Notes: generated by a model not told the origin, from the letters alone. 64,000 nucleotides of DNA from Aurantimonas sp. 22II-16-19i (GCF_002088275.1 NZ_AQQS01000001.1:1-64000); one strand, 5' to 3'; positions 16,318 through 25,866 are shown, numbered from the stretch's first letter. Numbers and translations are program-made.

Positions 16318-17199
16318 ATGAGCCTCGATGCGGCGGCGATCGAAGCGGCGTTCCTGGCCGCCTGCCATGCCGAGATCGATACGCTGAAGCCCGGCAACGT
16401 CCATCGCTTCGCGCCCGGCCACGGCATGACGGCCGAGACGTTCCGGGTGGCCGCGGCGGCCGCGGCGCCCGCCATCGCACGGCCCGGCACTGCCGTGGGC
16501 ACGCGGATCCTGGAGGCGACCAAAGCCAGCTTTTCCGAGGTCGGCGTGAACGCCAATCTCGGGATCCTCCTCCTCTGCGGGCCCCTCGCGGCGGCGGCCG
16601 AAGGGATCGATCCGGCGGCTCGCAAGTCAGATCCGGTCCCAGCGCTTCGCCAAGCCGTCGGGCAGGTCCTGGCAGGTCTCGACGACGCCGATGCGCGCCA
16701 GGCCTTCGCGGCCATCGCGCTCGCCAGCCCCGGCGGCCTCGGCACCCGGCCCGACAACGACGTCCGCACCGCCCCGACCATCGGGCTCGTCGCAGCGATG
16801 GCGCTGGCGCCCGAGGCCGATCTCGTCGCCCGGCAGTATGCCGACGGTTTTCGCGAGGTCTTCGAAGTCGGTCTTGTCGCTTACGATTCGCCGGCCTGGC
16901 CGCCGCGGGACGACCTCGGCACCGGCCCGGCGCTCTGCGTATACCTTGCCTTCGCCGGCGGATTTCCCGACGGCCACATCGCCCGCAAATTCGGCGCGGG
17001 GGCAGCCGAGGACTGTCGCCGGCGCTTTGCAAATTTCAGTAACGCTCTGAAGCACTTGAGCAATCCGCAGGAACGTGTTGCAGCTGCCGCGGTGTTCGAT
17101 GCCGAACTGAAGGCCGAGGGGCTCAATCCCGGCACCTCGGCCGACCTGACCGTCGCGACGCTCTTTGCCAAGAAACTTGCGGAAGCGCTCGCGGGGTGA
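16318..17199 (+). CDS. CitG-like (triphosphoribosyl-dephospho-CoA synthase family) protein
   Basis: The 293-residue, mostly helical protein has the conserved blocks ACHAEIDTLKPGNVHRF and VGVNANLGILLLCGPLA that define the CitG/MdcB-like family. CitG makes the prosthetic-group precursor of citrate lyase from ATP and dephospho-CoA, but members recur in H4MPT clusters with no citrate lyase genes. Here it lies 10 nt after the RimK-like gene and upstream of fae. A ribosyl-phosphate transfer step in cofactor synthesis is an attractive but untested idea. Confidence 0.78.
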   Translation: MSLDAAAIEAAFLAACHAEIDTLKPGNVHRFAPGHGMTAETFRVAAAAAAPAIARPGTAVGTRILEATKASFSEVGVNANLGILLLCGPLAAAAEGIDPAARKSDPVPALRQAVGQVLAGLDDADARQAFAAIALASPGGLGTRPDNDVRTAPTIGLVAAMALAPEADLVARQYADGFREVFEVGLVAYDSPAWPPRDDLGTGPALCVYLAFAGGFPDGHIARKFGAGAAEDCRRRFANFSNALKHLSNPQERVAAAAVFDAELKAEGLNPGTSADLTVATLFAKKLAEALAG

Positions 17200-17216
17200 T
17201 TGACTGTTCGTCGCAG

Positions 17217-17304
17217 GGGGCCATCTGGCCCCAAGCTATCTGGCAAACCGGTCCCGAGCGGACGCCGCGAACAAGGATAGTCTTGTAGCCGGGTCCTGCC
17301 CGGC
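17217..17304 (+). promoter_or_regulatory. Leader region of fae with three consecutive hairpins
   Basis: Three perfect inverted repeats follow each other. They are GGGGCC/GGCCCC with loop ATCT (17217-17232), ACAAG/CTTGT with a 6-nt loop (17271-17286), and GCCGGG/CCCGGC with loop TCCTG (17288-17304). None has a T-run, so simple termination is unlikely. Options are a partial 3' barrier for the upstream operon, an operator (the middle dyad resembles 11128-11146), and a stable 5' leader for the abundant fae message. Confidence 0.45.
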
Positions 17305-17438
17305 GAACAGGAGGAGGACCGTCCGACGCAGCGCCATTGGCCTGTGCCCGGATAGCAAGTCCTTCCTTCGGATCGGAACTTCTTCACGCGGCCGGGACCC
17401 CGGGCGCATCTACTGACACCAGTTTGGAGGAACTGCTC

Positions 17439-17948
17439 ATGGCGACAATCAACAAGGTGATGGTCGGCGAATCGCTCGTCGGCGAAGGCAACGAGGTCGC
17501 CCACATCGATCTCATCATCGGACCCCGCGGCTCGGCCGCCGAGGCCGCGTTCTGCAACTCGCTGACCAACAACAAGGACGGCTTCACCACCCTCCTCGCG
17601 GTCGTCGCGCCGAACCTGCCGACCAAGCCGAACACGGTGATGTTCAACAAGGTCACCATCAAGGGCGCCAAGCAGGCCGTCCAGATGTTCGGCCCGGCCC
17701 AGACCGCCGTCGCGCGCGCTGTCGCCGACTCGGTCGAGAAGGGCATCATCCCGGCTGCCGAGGCCGACGACCTGTTCATCTGCGTCGGCGTCTTCATCCA
17801 CTGGGAAGCCGAGGACGACGCGAAGATCCGCGAATACAACTACCAGGCCACGATGGAATCCATCGAGCGCGCCATCAAGGGCACGCCGACGGCTGCCGAA
17901 GTCGTGTCGAAGAAGGGTTCCGCCGCGCATCCGTTCGCCGGCGCCTAG
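17439..17948 (+). CDS. fae: Formaldehyde-activating enzyme
   Basis: The 169-residue cytoplasmic enzyme speeds condensation of formaldehyde with H4MPT to methylene-H4MPT, the entry step of this pathway. The family signature [15 protein letters not shown] includes the catalytic His (His22 here), and the remainder ([19 protein letters not shown], then FIHWEAEDD) is near-canonical. The start at 17439 has a strong GGAGG; an in-frame extension upstream to 17337 is rejected. A stem-loop follows the stop. Its own leader suggests separate, high expression. Confidence 0.97.
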   Translation: MATINKVMVGESLVGEGNEVAHIDLIIGPRGSAAEAAFCNSLTNNKDGFTTLLAVVAPNLPTKPNTVMFNKVTIKGAKQAVQMFGPAQTAVARAVADSVEKGIIPAAEADDLFICVGVFIHWEAEDDAKIREYNYQATMESIERAIKGTPTAAEVVSKKGSAAHPFAGA

Positions 17949-18318
17949 ACAAGAAACCATCCCGGGGAAGAGGAAAAGCCGGCGATGCCCGCCGGCCTTC
18001 TCCGGCGATTGGCCGCCAAGCTCGGTTTCCAGTAGGAAGCGCTTTCTCGAGACACTCGACCGGAAGGGGCCGCAAGGCCCCTTCTCCACGTCCGGGACAC
18101 GACCGACCGCCACGAGCAGCCGCATCGCGTGATCCCGTCGAGCCATCCCGTCGCGACGGGTATTCCGCCACCCCCGGCGCATCGTCGCGGCGCCGCCCGC
18201 GAGCCGTGTCAGCCACCGGCAGTGCCGCGCTTCGCCGCCTTCGCCCGTTTCGATCGTCGCCTCGATGCTGTAGGCAGGGCGCGACCTCACGTCCATGGGA
18301 TGATCCAGGCCGCCCCCG
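17949..18318. other. Gap between fae and nadK
   Basis: Apart from the hairpin described at 17978-17996, this 370-nt gap shows no recognisable RNA, repeat or promoter. Open frames here on the minus strand are Arg-rich shadows. Confidence 0.4.
17978..18003 (+). terminator. Probable terminator of fae
   Basis: A 7-bp perfect stem GCCGGCG/CGCCGGC with loop ATGCC begins 30 nt after the fae stop and is followed by CTTCTCC. The U-content is modest, which is common in GC-rich alphaproteobacteria. Confidence 0.55.
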
Positions 18319-19092
18319 ATGCCCCGACAGTTTCACTCCATCGCCTTCGTCGCCAGCGACACCGAGCCCGCCCAGGAGGCGGCGCGCCGGCTTTCGGCGC
18401 TCTATGGCAACGCCGCGAGCGAGACCGCCGACGTGGTCGTGGCGCTCGGCGGCGACGGCTTCATGCTGCAGACGCTGCACCGCTTCATGGACACCGCCCA
18501 GCCGATCTACGGCATGAACAAGGGCACCGTCGGCTTCCTGATGAACCACTACCGCGAGCACGGGCTGCGCGAACGGCTGGCGGCGGCGGTCGAGAATGCC
18601 GTGCGGCCGCTGGAAATGACCGCCGTCGATTCCGACGGGATCGAGCACAAGGCGCTGGCGATCAACGAGGTCTCGATCTTCCGCCAGTCCTTCCAGGCGG
18701 CCCGGCTGCAGATCTCGATCGACGGCAAGGTGCGGCTCGACGAACTGGTCTGCGACGGCGTGATGGTGGCGACGCCCACCGGCTCGACCGCCTACAACCT
18801 GTCGGCCCAGGGCCCGATCCTGCCGATCGACGCGCCGCTCCTGGCGCTGACGCCGGTCAGCCCGTTCCGGCCCAGGCGCTGGCGGGGAGCGCTGCTGCGC
18901 AACCATCAGGAAGTGACGATCACCGCGCTCGAGGCGGCGAAGCGGCCGGTCAACGCCGTTGCCGACGCGACGGAGGTGAAGTCGGTGGCAAGGGTGACGA
19001 TCCGCGAATCCGGCGCCGACGTCTGCACCATCCTGTTCGACCAGGACCATTCCTGGGACGAGCGCATCCTGACCGAACAGTTCCGCTACTGA
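18319..19092 (+). CDS. nadK: NAD kinase
   Basis: The 257-residue enzyme phosphorylates NAD to NADP. The GGDG motif sits in [15 protein letters not shown] (about residues 40-54), and the [25 protein letters not shown] and C-terminal DATEVK blocks are all present. The short form without an N-terminal extension is normal for alphaproteobacteria. It follows fae on the same strand after 370 nt; supplying NADP for MtdB is a possible reason, but adjacency may be incidental. Confidence 0.93.
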   Translation: MPRQFHSIAFVASDTEPAQEAARRLSALYGNAASETADVVVALGGDGFMLQTLHRFMDTAQPIYGMNKGTVGFLMNHYREHGLRERLAAAVENAVRPLEMTAVDSDGIEHKALAINEVSIFRQSFQAARLQISIDGKVRLDELVCDGVMVATPTGSTAYNLSAQGPILPIDAPLLALTPVSPFRPRRWRGALLRNHQEVTITALEAAKRPVNAVADATEVKSVARVTIRESGADVCTILFDQDHSWDERILTEQFRY

Positions 19093-19120
19093 CAAGCCGG
19101 CACCGGCTGAAGGAGATCGC

Positions 19121-20260
19121 TCAGGCCGCCGCCCGCGCCGCCTCGCGGGCCGCGTCGCGCTGCGCCTCGCCGGCGAGCTGGCGCAGCAGCGTCAGCGCCT
19201 CGGGCATCACCTGGCCGCCATGACCGCCATGACTGGCGCCGGCGCTGGCCCGCGCGAGAAGCAGGGCCGGCACGGCGGCAGGTCGGATCGTCGTATCGCC
19301 ACGGGCGATCTGGCGCCAGAGCGACACGGCCTCGCCGAACAGCGTGGCCAGACCCTCCGGCAGGCCGCAGCCGAGGACCAGCGCCCGCAGCGCCGAGGAC
19401 GGCCCTCCGGAGACGATGGCGGCCACACGCCGTTCGGTACGGCCCGACAGGCTGGCGAGGAGCGTCGTGAAGAGTTCGATGTTGCCGGCCACCACGACCC
19501 GCAGCATCAGCGACGGGGTGACGGCTCCGGAGCTGCGCAGATACTCGCCGAAATCGGGCGTCTGGCCGCTGGGAAGCGTCTCGGCAAGAACGTTCGTGCC
19601 TCGCTCGGCGGCAGCGAATGCCATCGCGCCGGCGCGCTTCTGGCCGAACAGGCTGGTGACGAGCGCCGAACCGGCGAGGACGTCCCGCACCTTGAGCATC
19701 AGCTTGTGGCGCACCTCCGGCGGCAGGTCGCCGCGCTGCAGCAGCGCCTCGCGGATCGCCGCGTCGTCGCCGAAGCGCCCCGCCAGATCGTGGAAGCTGC
19801 GCCCGGCGATCGCCGCGCCGTCATTGCGGCAGAGCGCGAGGGCCGCATCGGCCTCGCCCACCTCGGCGATCACCGCCGAGACGGGCAGCGGCACGACGGG
19901 GCGCTCGGCGATGGCCCGGCGCGCCGCGGGCGAGCCGATGGCGGCGACATCGACCAGATCGGCGCAGGAGAGATGCAGCGAGCGACCGGCGATCTCGGTG
20001 GCGACCCGGTCGACGTCGGCGGCAAGGGCGAAGAGCAGCGTGCGCGGCACGTGACGGCCGCCGGACAGCGCCTTCGCCATGGCGAGGCGCACCGCCACCG
20101 CCGGATCCTCCAGAAGCAGCGTAAGGGAGGCGAGGATCGTCTCGCGGTCGGAGCCTTCGGCTCCACCATGCACGAGCGCCTCGGCAAGCATCGTCGCCGC
20201 TTCGGCACGCTCCCGCGTCGTCGCCTCTCCGGCCCATTTGGCAAATCGCTGCACGATCAT
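19121..20260 (-). CDS. DUF2336 (HEAT-like repeat) protein
   Basis: The 379-residue protein is made of short alpha-helical repeats (for example LTLLLEDPAVAVRLAMAKAL and ALALCRNDGAAIAGRSFHDL). It matches the alphaproteobacterial DUF2336 family, whose members are soluble helical-repeat proteins of unknown function, sometimes linked to cell-cycle or stress signalling. There is no signal peptide. Its 3' end converges on nadK with 28 nt between stops. Confidence 0.78.
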   Translation of the reverse strand: MIVQRFAKWAGEATTRERAEAATMLAEALVHGGAEGSDRETILASLTLLLEDPAVAVRLAMAKALSGGRHVPRTLLFALAADVDRVATEIAGRSLHLSCADLVDVAAIGSPAARRAIAERPVVPLPVSAVIAEVGEADAALALCRNDGAAIAGRSFHDLAGRFGDDAAIREALLQRGDLPPEVRHKLMLKVRDVLAGSALVTSLFGQKRAGAMAFAAAERGTNVLAETLPSGQTPDFGEYLRSSGAVTPSLMLRVVVAGNIELFTTLLASLSGRTERRVAAIVSGGPSSALRALVLGCGLPEGLATLFGEAVSLWRQIARGDTTIRPAAVPALLLARASAGASHGGHGGQVMPEALTLLRQLAGEAQRDAAREAARAAA

Positions 20261-20440
20261 GAACGCTTCCCCCAGCCCTCGGCTCGCTTGGTCGGCCGAT
20301 CATCGCGCGAAAAGGTTTAGCTTTCGTTCACCATGTTCGTTGACGCAGCGATAACCAGCGGCCTGCCGCCCCCTCAGGCGGCGCGCCGGCCGTGCGGGGC
20401 GCCGGCAGTGGGCCGAGCAGGCGCGATCGGCAGGCGCCGC

Positions 20441-21064
20441 TCAGACGTCGGAGCCGTCGGCGGCCCGCGGCCGGCGCATCTGGAAGACCTCGTCGCTGAC
20501 GGAGTAGTCGAGATAGCCGAGGCGGGCGAGCGGCGCGGCGAGCGCCATGTCGATCATGCCGTCCGTCAGGATCGCCTCGTCGATGTGGATCGCGACGACC
20601 TGGCCGATCACCACGGTGTTCTCCGACACGGTGCCGTTCAGCCCTTCCGGCTGGAACCACTGGGTGACCTTGCACTCGAGGGCGGCGGGGCTCTCGGCGA
20701 CGCGCGGCGCGGCGACGATCCGGCAAGGCGCCTCGGTCAGCCCCGAAAAGGCGAATTCGCTGACGCCGCGGGGCGCCGGGGCGGAACTCCGGTTGAGCTC
20801 GGCAGCGAGCGTGCGGGTCGCGAGATTGGCGACGAACTCGCCGCTCTCGATGGCGAAGCTCGCCGTATCCTTCATGCCGGCGGAGGAGAACATGAGCAGC
20901 TTGGGACGGTCGCTGATCGCATTGAAGAAGCTGTAGGGCGCGAGATTGACCGCACCGTCCTTGGAACGGGTCGAGATCCAGCCGATCGGGCGCGGCGAGA
21001 CGATCGCCTTGAACGGATCGTGGGGCAGGCCGTGGTCGTTGGTGTCGGTCGTATAGAAGAGCAT
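20441..21064 (-). CDS. Flavin reductase family protein (FMN-binding split barrel)
   Basis: The 207-residue protein carries the flavin reductase-like core: HDPFKAIVSPRPIGWISTRS near the start, then VNLAPYSFFNAISDRPKLL. Such proteins bind FMN and either reduce it or serve unknown roles. The ATG at 21064 shares its A with the TGA of the upstream nitroreductase (TGATG), so the two flavoproteins are translationally coupled and may act together. Confidence 0.85.
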   Translation of the reverse strand: MLFYTTDTNDHGLPHDPFKAIVSPRPIGWISTRSKDGAVNLAPYSFFNAISDRPKLLMFSSAGMKDTASFAIESGEFVANLATRTLAAELNRSSAPAPRGVSEFAFSGLTEAPCRIVAAPRVAESPAALECKVTQWFQPEGLNGTVSENTVVIGQVVAIHIDEAILTDGMIDMALAAPLARLGYLDYSVSDEVFQMRRPRAADGSDV

Positions 21065-21648
21065 CAACCTGCCTCCGGTGCCCGGGCTTCCGTGACGATC
21101 GTCGCAAGCTCCGGCCGGGGCCGCTCGGAGGGCGGTTCGGTGGGGGTGCCGACATGGACGAAGCCCGCCACCCGCTCCTGTGGCGCGATGCCGAGAATGG
21201 CCTTCGCCTCGTCGTCATAGGCGACCCACTCGGTTACCCAGTTCGCCGCATAGCCATGGGCGTGGACGGCGTTGACGAGGTTCATCGTCGCCGCCCCGGC
21301 GGAGAGCTGCTGCTCCCAGACCGGGATCTTGACGTGTTCGCTTGCCGTCGAGACGACGCCGATGACGAGCGGCGCGCGGGTGAAGCGTTCGGCCTCGACC
21401 TTGTGGCGGGTCTCGGTCATCCGCTCGCCCTCGCGGTCGGCGACGAGCCTGGCGAGCGCCGCGCCGATCGCCCGCGCCGCATCGCCGCGATAAAGGATGA
21501 AGCGCCAGGGGGCCAGCTTGCCGTGATCGGGCACGCGCGATGCGATCGCAAGGATCCGGTCGAGTTCCTCGCCTGCGGGAGCCGGCGCTGCCAGCATCGG
21601 GATCGGGATCGAACGACGGGTGGAGAGAAGGGTCGCAGCTTCGGTCAA
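21064..21648 (-). CDS. Nitroreductase family protein (RutE/YdjA-like)
   Basis: This 194-residue FMN nitroreductase resembles the YdjA group, with LLSTRRSIPIPMLAAPAP, ASRVPDHGKLAPWRFI and GYAANWVTEW. It is likely an FMN-dependent NAD(P)H oxidoreductase. The TTG at 21648 was chosen because GGAG lies 8 nt upstream and the N-terminus then matches the family; the longer upstream frame is Arg/Ala-rich and lacks a site. It is coupled to the downstream flavin reductase. Confidence 0.85.
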   Translation of the reverse strand: MTEAATLLSTRRSIPIPMLAAPAPAGEELDRILAIASRVPDHGKLAPWRFILYRGDAARAIGAALARLVADREGERMTETRHKVEAERFTRAPLVIGVVSTASEHVKIPVWEQQLSAGAATMNLVNAVHAHGYAANWVTEWVAYDDEAKAILGIAPQERVAGFVHVGTPTEPPSERPRPELATIVTEARAPEAG

Positions 21649-21955
21649 GGCTTGGTCTCCGAGGGCTCGTGCGGCAGAGCTAGGCGGGAAGGACGACCTT
21701 GGCAATCGCGTCGGCGCTGAACGGGGCGTTTTCCCCGCCCATGCCCCGGCTCGTTCCCCCCGGCCTGTCATCGCGGCTGGCGGCTGCCTTGAATTCGTCG
21801 ATGATTTGCGGTCAAGGATATCCCATGGGGGAAGCATTCCAGACCGCCGCGCGCCAGCGCGCGGGCGTTCCAGTCATCGATGTGCAGAAGTCGCGCGCGG
21901 ACGACGACCGTCCGGCCGACGCGACGTGCTGCGCGCCCGCCGCGGAGCTGTCGCG
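21649..21955. other. Divergent intergenic region
   Basis: This 307-nt gap separates the leftward nitroreductase from the rightward secreted-protein gene and must hold both promoters. I see no clear consensus promoter, dyad or RNA structure. Short frames in it lack ribosome-binding sites. Confidence 0.4.
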
Positions 21956-23152
21956 ATGACGGGGCCGAGGTGCCGGCCCCTGGGGCGGCGGATCACGGCG
22001 GGGCTAACCGCTCTCGCTCTGTTCGCCGCCGCATCCACACCAACCGCTTTCGCGCAGGATGGCGGCGGCGGTAGCGGCGGCTTCCTCGGCGATCTCGGCG
22101 GGATCTTCGGCGGCGAGCCGGACCGGCCGGGGCCTTACGTCTCGCCGTCGGCGAACGACCTCCTGCCGAAGGGCGACGAGGTCGGGGCGCCGCAGGCGAT
22201 GCCGCTGCGCCGATTCGATCCGATCGCCCTGCCGAACCTGCCCGGCAAGCCGCAGGCGCCGGCGATCGATCTTCCCGGGCTTCCAGCCTATGCGCCGCAG
22301 ACCGGGCCGAACATCAACTTCTTGCGCCGGCGCGAGACGCTGTCCCTGCGAGCCGTGCTCTCGGAGGGTGGCGCGCCGATCCCCAACGGGCTGGTCTGGC
22401 GGCTGTTCTCGGCGGTTCCCTCCTTCGACGGCAGCCCCTCGCTGGTGGCCTCGTCGGAGAGCGCGACGCCCGATTTCGAGGTGGCGCCCGGCACCTACAT
22501 CCTGCATGTCGCCTTCGGCCGGGCCGGGATCGTCAAGCGCGTCGACTTTGCCGGCATCAAGATCCAGGAGACCGTCATCCTCAATGCCGGCGGCCTGAAG
22601 CTCAACGCCGTCGTCGGCGACGAGGGCAAGCCCGCGGCCTCGCGGCTCAGCTTCGACATCTACGCCAAGGAGGACGACGAGGAAGAGAACCACAAGCTCG
22701 TCGCCAGCGACGTGCCGCCGGAACGGGTGGTGCGGCTGAATGCCGGCGCCTACCAGATCGTTTCCCATTACGGCTCGGCCAATGCGGTGGTGCGTGCCGA
22801 CATCCGCGTCGAGGCCGGCAAACTGACCGAGGCGACGCTGACCCAGCGCGCCGCCCTCCTGACCATGAAGCTCGTGCGCGAGCATGGCGGCGAGGCGATC
22901 GCCGACACCGCCTGGACGATCACGACGGCCTCGGGCGACCTCGTGCGCCAGAGCGTCGGCGCCTTCCCGACCATGGTGCTGGCGGAAGGCGACTACGTCA
23001 TCGTCGCCAAGAACAACGACCGCGTCTATCAGCGGCCCTTCACCGTCGCGGCGGGCGAGAACACCGACGTCGAGGTGCTGACCTCGGAGATCGCCCAGCC
23101 GGAGGATCCCGCCGAGGATCCCTTGGACACGGCGGCGGGCTCGGGCGACTGA
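21956..23152 (+). CDS. Secreted protein with carboxypeptidase-regulatory-like repeats
   Basis: The 398-residue protein has a clear signal peptide (RR, hydrophobic core TAGLTALALFAA, cleavage after AFA). A Gly-rich then Pro-rich linker of about 90 residues follows, and then about three beta-rich repeats ending in Gly-Tyr/Gly-Ala-Tyr turns (APGTYILHVAF, NAGAYQIVSHY, AEGDYVIVAKN). These resemble Ig-like regulatory domains. It is predicted periplasmic. Similar unnamed proteins occur across Hyphomicrobiales; the function is unknown. CGGAG precedes the ATG. Confidence 0.7.
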   Translation: MTGPRCRPLGRRITAGLTALALFAAASTPTAFAQDGGGGSGGFLGDLGGIFGGEPDRPGPYVSPSANDLLPKGDEVGAPQAMPLRRFDPIALPNLPGKPQAPAIDLPGLPAYAPQTGPNINFLRRRETLSLRAVLSEGGAPIPNGLVWRLFSAVPSFDGSPSLVASSESATPDFEVAPGTYILHVAFGRAGIVKRVDFAGIKIQETVILNAGGLKLNAVVGDEGKPAASRLSFDIYAKEDDEEENHKLVASDVPPERVVRLNAGAYQIVSHYGSANAVVRADIRVEAGKLTEATLTQRAALLTMKLVREHGGEAIADTAWTITTASGDLVRQSVGAFPTMVLAEGDYVIVAKNNDRVYQRPFTVAAGENTDVEVLTSEIAQPEDPAEDPLDTAAGSGD

Positions 23153-23156
23153 CACG

Positions 23157-23190
23157 AAAAAGCCGCACGCCCGGCGGACGTGCGGCTTTT
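23157..23190. terminator. Bidirectional intrinsic terminator
   Basis: A near-perfect hairpin AAAAAGCCGCACG / CGTGCGGCTTTT with a 9-nt loop has an A-run on one side and a T-run on the other. It can therefore end both the rightward secreted-protein transcript and the leftward thrS transcript, which converge here. Confidence 0.88.
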
Positions 23191-23220
23191 CCTGGTTCGA
23201 TCAGCCGGTGTGAGCGAAAG

Positions 23221-25236
23221 TCAGGCGGCGGGCGCCTGTGTGGCCCTTGCGGCCCGGTCGCGCTTCAGGTCCGGCGGCACGGCCTCTTCGGACAGGGCGG
23301 CGAGCGCCGCGTCGAGGGACAGCGAGGTCTGGTCCTTCGAGCCGAGCCGGCGGATGTTGACCGTCCGCTCTTCGGCTTCCCGCTTGCCGCAGACCAGCAT
23401 CACCGGAACCTTGGCGAGCGAGTGCTCGCGGACCTTGTAGTTGATCTTCTCGTTGCGCAGGTCGACGCTCGCCCTGAGGCCCGCCGCCTTCAGCGCCGCG
23501 ACGACCTCCATGGCGTAGTCGTCGGCCTCCGAGGTGATGGTCGCGACGACCACCTGCTCGGGCGCGAACCACAGCGGCATGTGGCCGGCGAAGTTCTCGA
23601 TCAGGATGCCGAGGAAGCGCTCCATCGAGCCGCAGATCGCCCGGTGGATCATCACCGGCTGCTTCTTTTCGGAGTTCTGGTCGATGTAGAAGGCGCCGAA
23701 GCGCTCCGGCAGGTTGAAGTCGACCTGGGTGGTGCCGCACTGCCATTCCCGGCCGATGGCATCGCGCAGGGTGTATTCGAACTTCGGCCCGTAGAACGCG
23801 CCCTCGCCCGGCAGGATGCCGGTCTTGATCCTGCCGCCGGATCTGGCGGCGATCTCTTCGAGGACCTTCGTCATGATCGTCTCGGCGCGGTCCCAGCTCT
23901 CGTCGGAGCCGACGCGCTTTTCCGGCCGGGTCGAGAGCTTCACGACGACTTCCTCGAAGCCGAAGTCCTCGTAGACCGAGAGGATCAGGTCGTTGATCCG
24001 CAGGCACTCCGCCGCCATCTGCTCCTCGGTGCAGAAGACATGGGCGTCGTCCTGGGTGAAGCCGCGCACACGCAACAGGCCATGCAGCGCGCCGGACGGC
24101 TCGTAGCGGTGGACGTTACCGAATTCCGCAAGCCTGATAGGCAGTTCGCGGTAGGACTTCAGACCGTGCTTGAAGATCTGCACGTGGCCGGGACAGTTCA
24201 TCGGCTTGATCGCGAAGACCCGGTGGTCGGCCTCCTCGTCGTCCGGATGGGTGAAGGCGTGGGCCGACTTCACCGCGAACATGTTCTCCTGGTACCAGCC
24301 CCAGTGGCCGGAGGTCTCCCATAGCGACTTGTCGAGGATCTGCGGCGCGTTGACCTCGTCATAGACGCCGTCGAGCCGGCGGCGCATGTAGGAGACGAGG
24401 GTCTGGAACATCTTCCAGCCCTTGCCGTGCCAGAACACGACGCCCGGCCCCTCTTCCTGGAAGTGGAACAGATCCATCTCGCGGCCGAGCCGGCGATGAT
24501 CGCGCTTTTCCGCCTCCTCGAGCATGTGGAGGTAGTTCGCCAGCTGCTCCTTGGTGGCCCAGGCGGTGCCGTAGATGCGGCTGAGCATCGCGTTGTTCGA
24601 ATCGCCGCGCCAATAGGCGCCGGCAACCTTCATCAATTTGAAGTTCTCGCCGATGTGGCCGGTCGAGACCATGTGCGGCCCGCGGCAGAGATCGAACCAC
24701 TCGCCTTGGCTGTAGATCTTGAGATCCTGCCCCTCGGGGATCGCGTCGACCAGCTCGACCTTGTAGTTCTCGCCCTTGTCGCGGAAGACCTGCTTAGCCT
24801 TCTCGCGCGACCAGACTTCCTTCGAGAAGGGCGCATTGCGGCGGATGATCTCGGCCATCTTCTTCTCGATGACCGGCAGGTCCTCGGGCGTGAAGGGCTC
24901 GTTCTTGGCAAAATCGTAATAGAAGCCGTTCTCGATCACCGGGCCGATGGTCACCTGGGTGCCGGGCCACAGCTCCTGCACGGCCTCGGCCATCACATGG
25001 GCCGCGTCGTGGCGGATCAGTTCCAGCGCGCGCGGATCGTCGCGGGTGAGGATTTCGAGGCCGCCCGAACGGCCGACCGGGTCGGCGAGATCGCGCACCT
25101 CGCCGTCGAGGGCGTAGGCGACGGCCTTCTTGGCCAGCGACTTGGAAATGCCGGCGGCGATCTCCGCGCCGCTGATCGCGGCGTCGAAGGAGCGTTCGGA
25201 ACCATCGGGAAATGTGAGGGAAACGGCTTGCGTCAT
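23221..25236 (-). CDS. thrS: Threonyl-tRNA synthetase
   Basis: The 671-residue class II synthetase has an N-terminal TGS domain ([12 protein letters not shown], residues 6-17), an editing domain with the HxxxH-type motif in [12 protein letters not shown], and catalytic motifs including [13 protein letters not shown] and [16 protein letters not shown]-terminal anticodon-binding domain follows ([20 protein letters not shown]). The ATG at 25236 is 8 nt from AGGAG and is preferred over one 6 nt upstream. The gene ends at a bidirectional terminator. Confidence 0.96.
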   Translation of the reverse strand: MTQAVSLTFPDGSERSFDAAISGAEIAAGISKSLAKKAVAYALDGEVRDLADPVGRSGGLEILTRDDPRALELIRHDAAHVMAEAVQELWPGTQVTIGPVIENGFYYDFAKNEPFTPEDLPVIEKKMAEIIRRNAPFSKEVWSREKAKQVFRDKGENYKVELVDAIPEGQDLKIYSQGEWFDLCRGPHMVSTGHIGENFKLMKVAGAYWRGDSNNAMLSRIYGTAWATKEQLANYLHMLEEAEKRDHRRLGREMDLFHFQEEGPGVVFWHGKGWKMFQTLVSYMRRRLDGVYDEVNAPQILDKSLWETSGHWGWYQENMFAVKSAHAFTHPDDEEADHRVFAIKPMNCPGHVQIFKHGLKSYRELPIRLAEFGNVHRYEPSGALHGLLRVRGFTQDDAHVFCTEEQMAAECLRINDLILSVYEDFGFEEVVVKLSTRPEKRVGSDESWDRAETIMTKVLEEIAARSGGRIKTGILPGEGAFYGPKFEYTLRDAIGREWQCGTTQVDFNLPERFGAFYIDQNSEKKQPVMIHRAICGSMERFLGILIENFAGHMPLWFAPEQVVVATITSEADDYAMEVVAALKAAGLRASVDLRNEKINYKVREHSLAKVPVMLVCGKREAEERTVNIRRLGSKDQTSLSLDAALAALSEEAVPPDLKRDRAARATQAPAA

Positions 25237-25603
25237 GGTCATGTCTCCTGGGGTCCAGTCCCGCCTACGAGCGCGGGTGGGGTGTGATTTGTCGGCGCGG
25301 CGAGCCCTCGCCGCCCTTGCCCTGATGCTGCCCATGCCGCGAGGTTGGATGCGGCGTCGTTTCGGGTGCGGCAGCGCCGTTCCTATAAGCGGCGCAAACT
25401 GTCCACTCAAGTGGGAACCGGACGATGCCATCGCCAGTCGGCTGCCCGGCCGGCCGATCGGACCCGCCGAAGCCGAGCCGGCGGGCCACCGTCGGTCCCA
25501 GCGTCGAGACTGGTCGAATCGCGTCAATCAAGGTGCGCGGCGGGCGCGGCGACCTTGCGTGGCACAGACCGCCGCGTTGCGGTCGCGGAGCAGGCCGTGG
25601 AGG
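25237..25603. other. Upstream region of thrS
   Basis: This 367-nt gap between the DUF1508 gene and thrS should contain the thrS promoter and leader. No T-box, operator or clear hairpin-plus-T-run was recognised. Arg-rich frames crossing it are not credible genes. Confidence 0.4.
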
Positions 25604-25780
25604 CTACTCCACCTCCTCGGTCGGAGCCTCCGGCACAAACTTCTTGATCGATTCGATGGCCCGGTGAGCGCCCGATTTCGAGGCGTAGCCCTCGGTCGAG
25701 AAGATGATTTCGCTGTTGTACTTGAAGCGGACGCGGTACTCGCCCGCCTTGTCCTTGTAGACCTCGAACCTGTGGGCCAT
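25604..25780 (-). CDS. DUF1508 (YegP-like) small protein
   Basis: The 58-residue protein has the YegP motif FEVYKDKAGEYRVRFKYNSE followed by IFSTEGYASKSGAHRAIESI. These are single-copy versions of the YegP repeat, a small beta-alpha fold of unknown function. A purine-rich GAGGGGGG precedes the ATG at 25780. It is transcribed with the same polarity as yidD and thrS. Confidence 0.85.
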   Translation of the reverse strand: MAHRFEVYKDKAGEYRVRFKYNSEIIFSTEGYASKSGAHRAIESIKKFVPEAPTEEVE

Positions 25781-25866
25781 GGTCACCCCCCTCTCCGAAC
25801 GGAAGACGACGGTCCGACACAGCCTTGCGGAAGTCAATCGCCGCGGCGTTGCGGCAAATCGCGCCG

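Noticed and set aside
17337-17438. 34-residue N-terminal extension of Fae
   Set aside because: Fae begins at MATINKV with a strong GGAGG; the extension overlaps the structured leader.
25237-25527. N-terminal extension of ThrRS by about 97 residues
   Set aside because: The extension is Arg/Ser-rich and precedes the TGS domain. ATG 25236 has a well-placed AGGAG.
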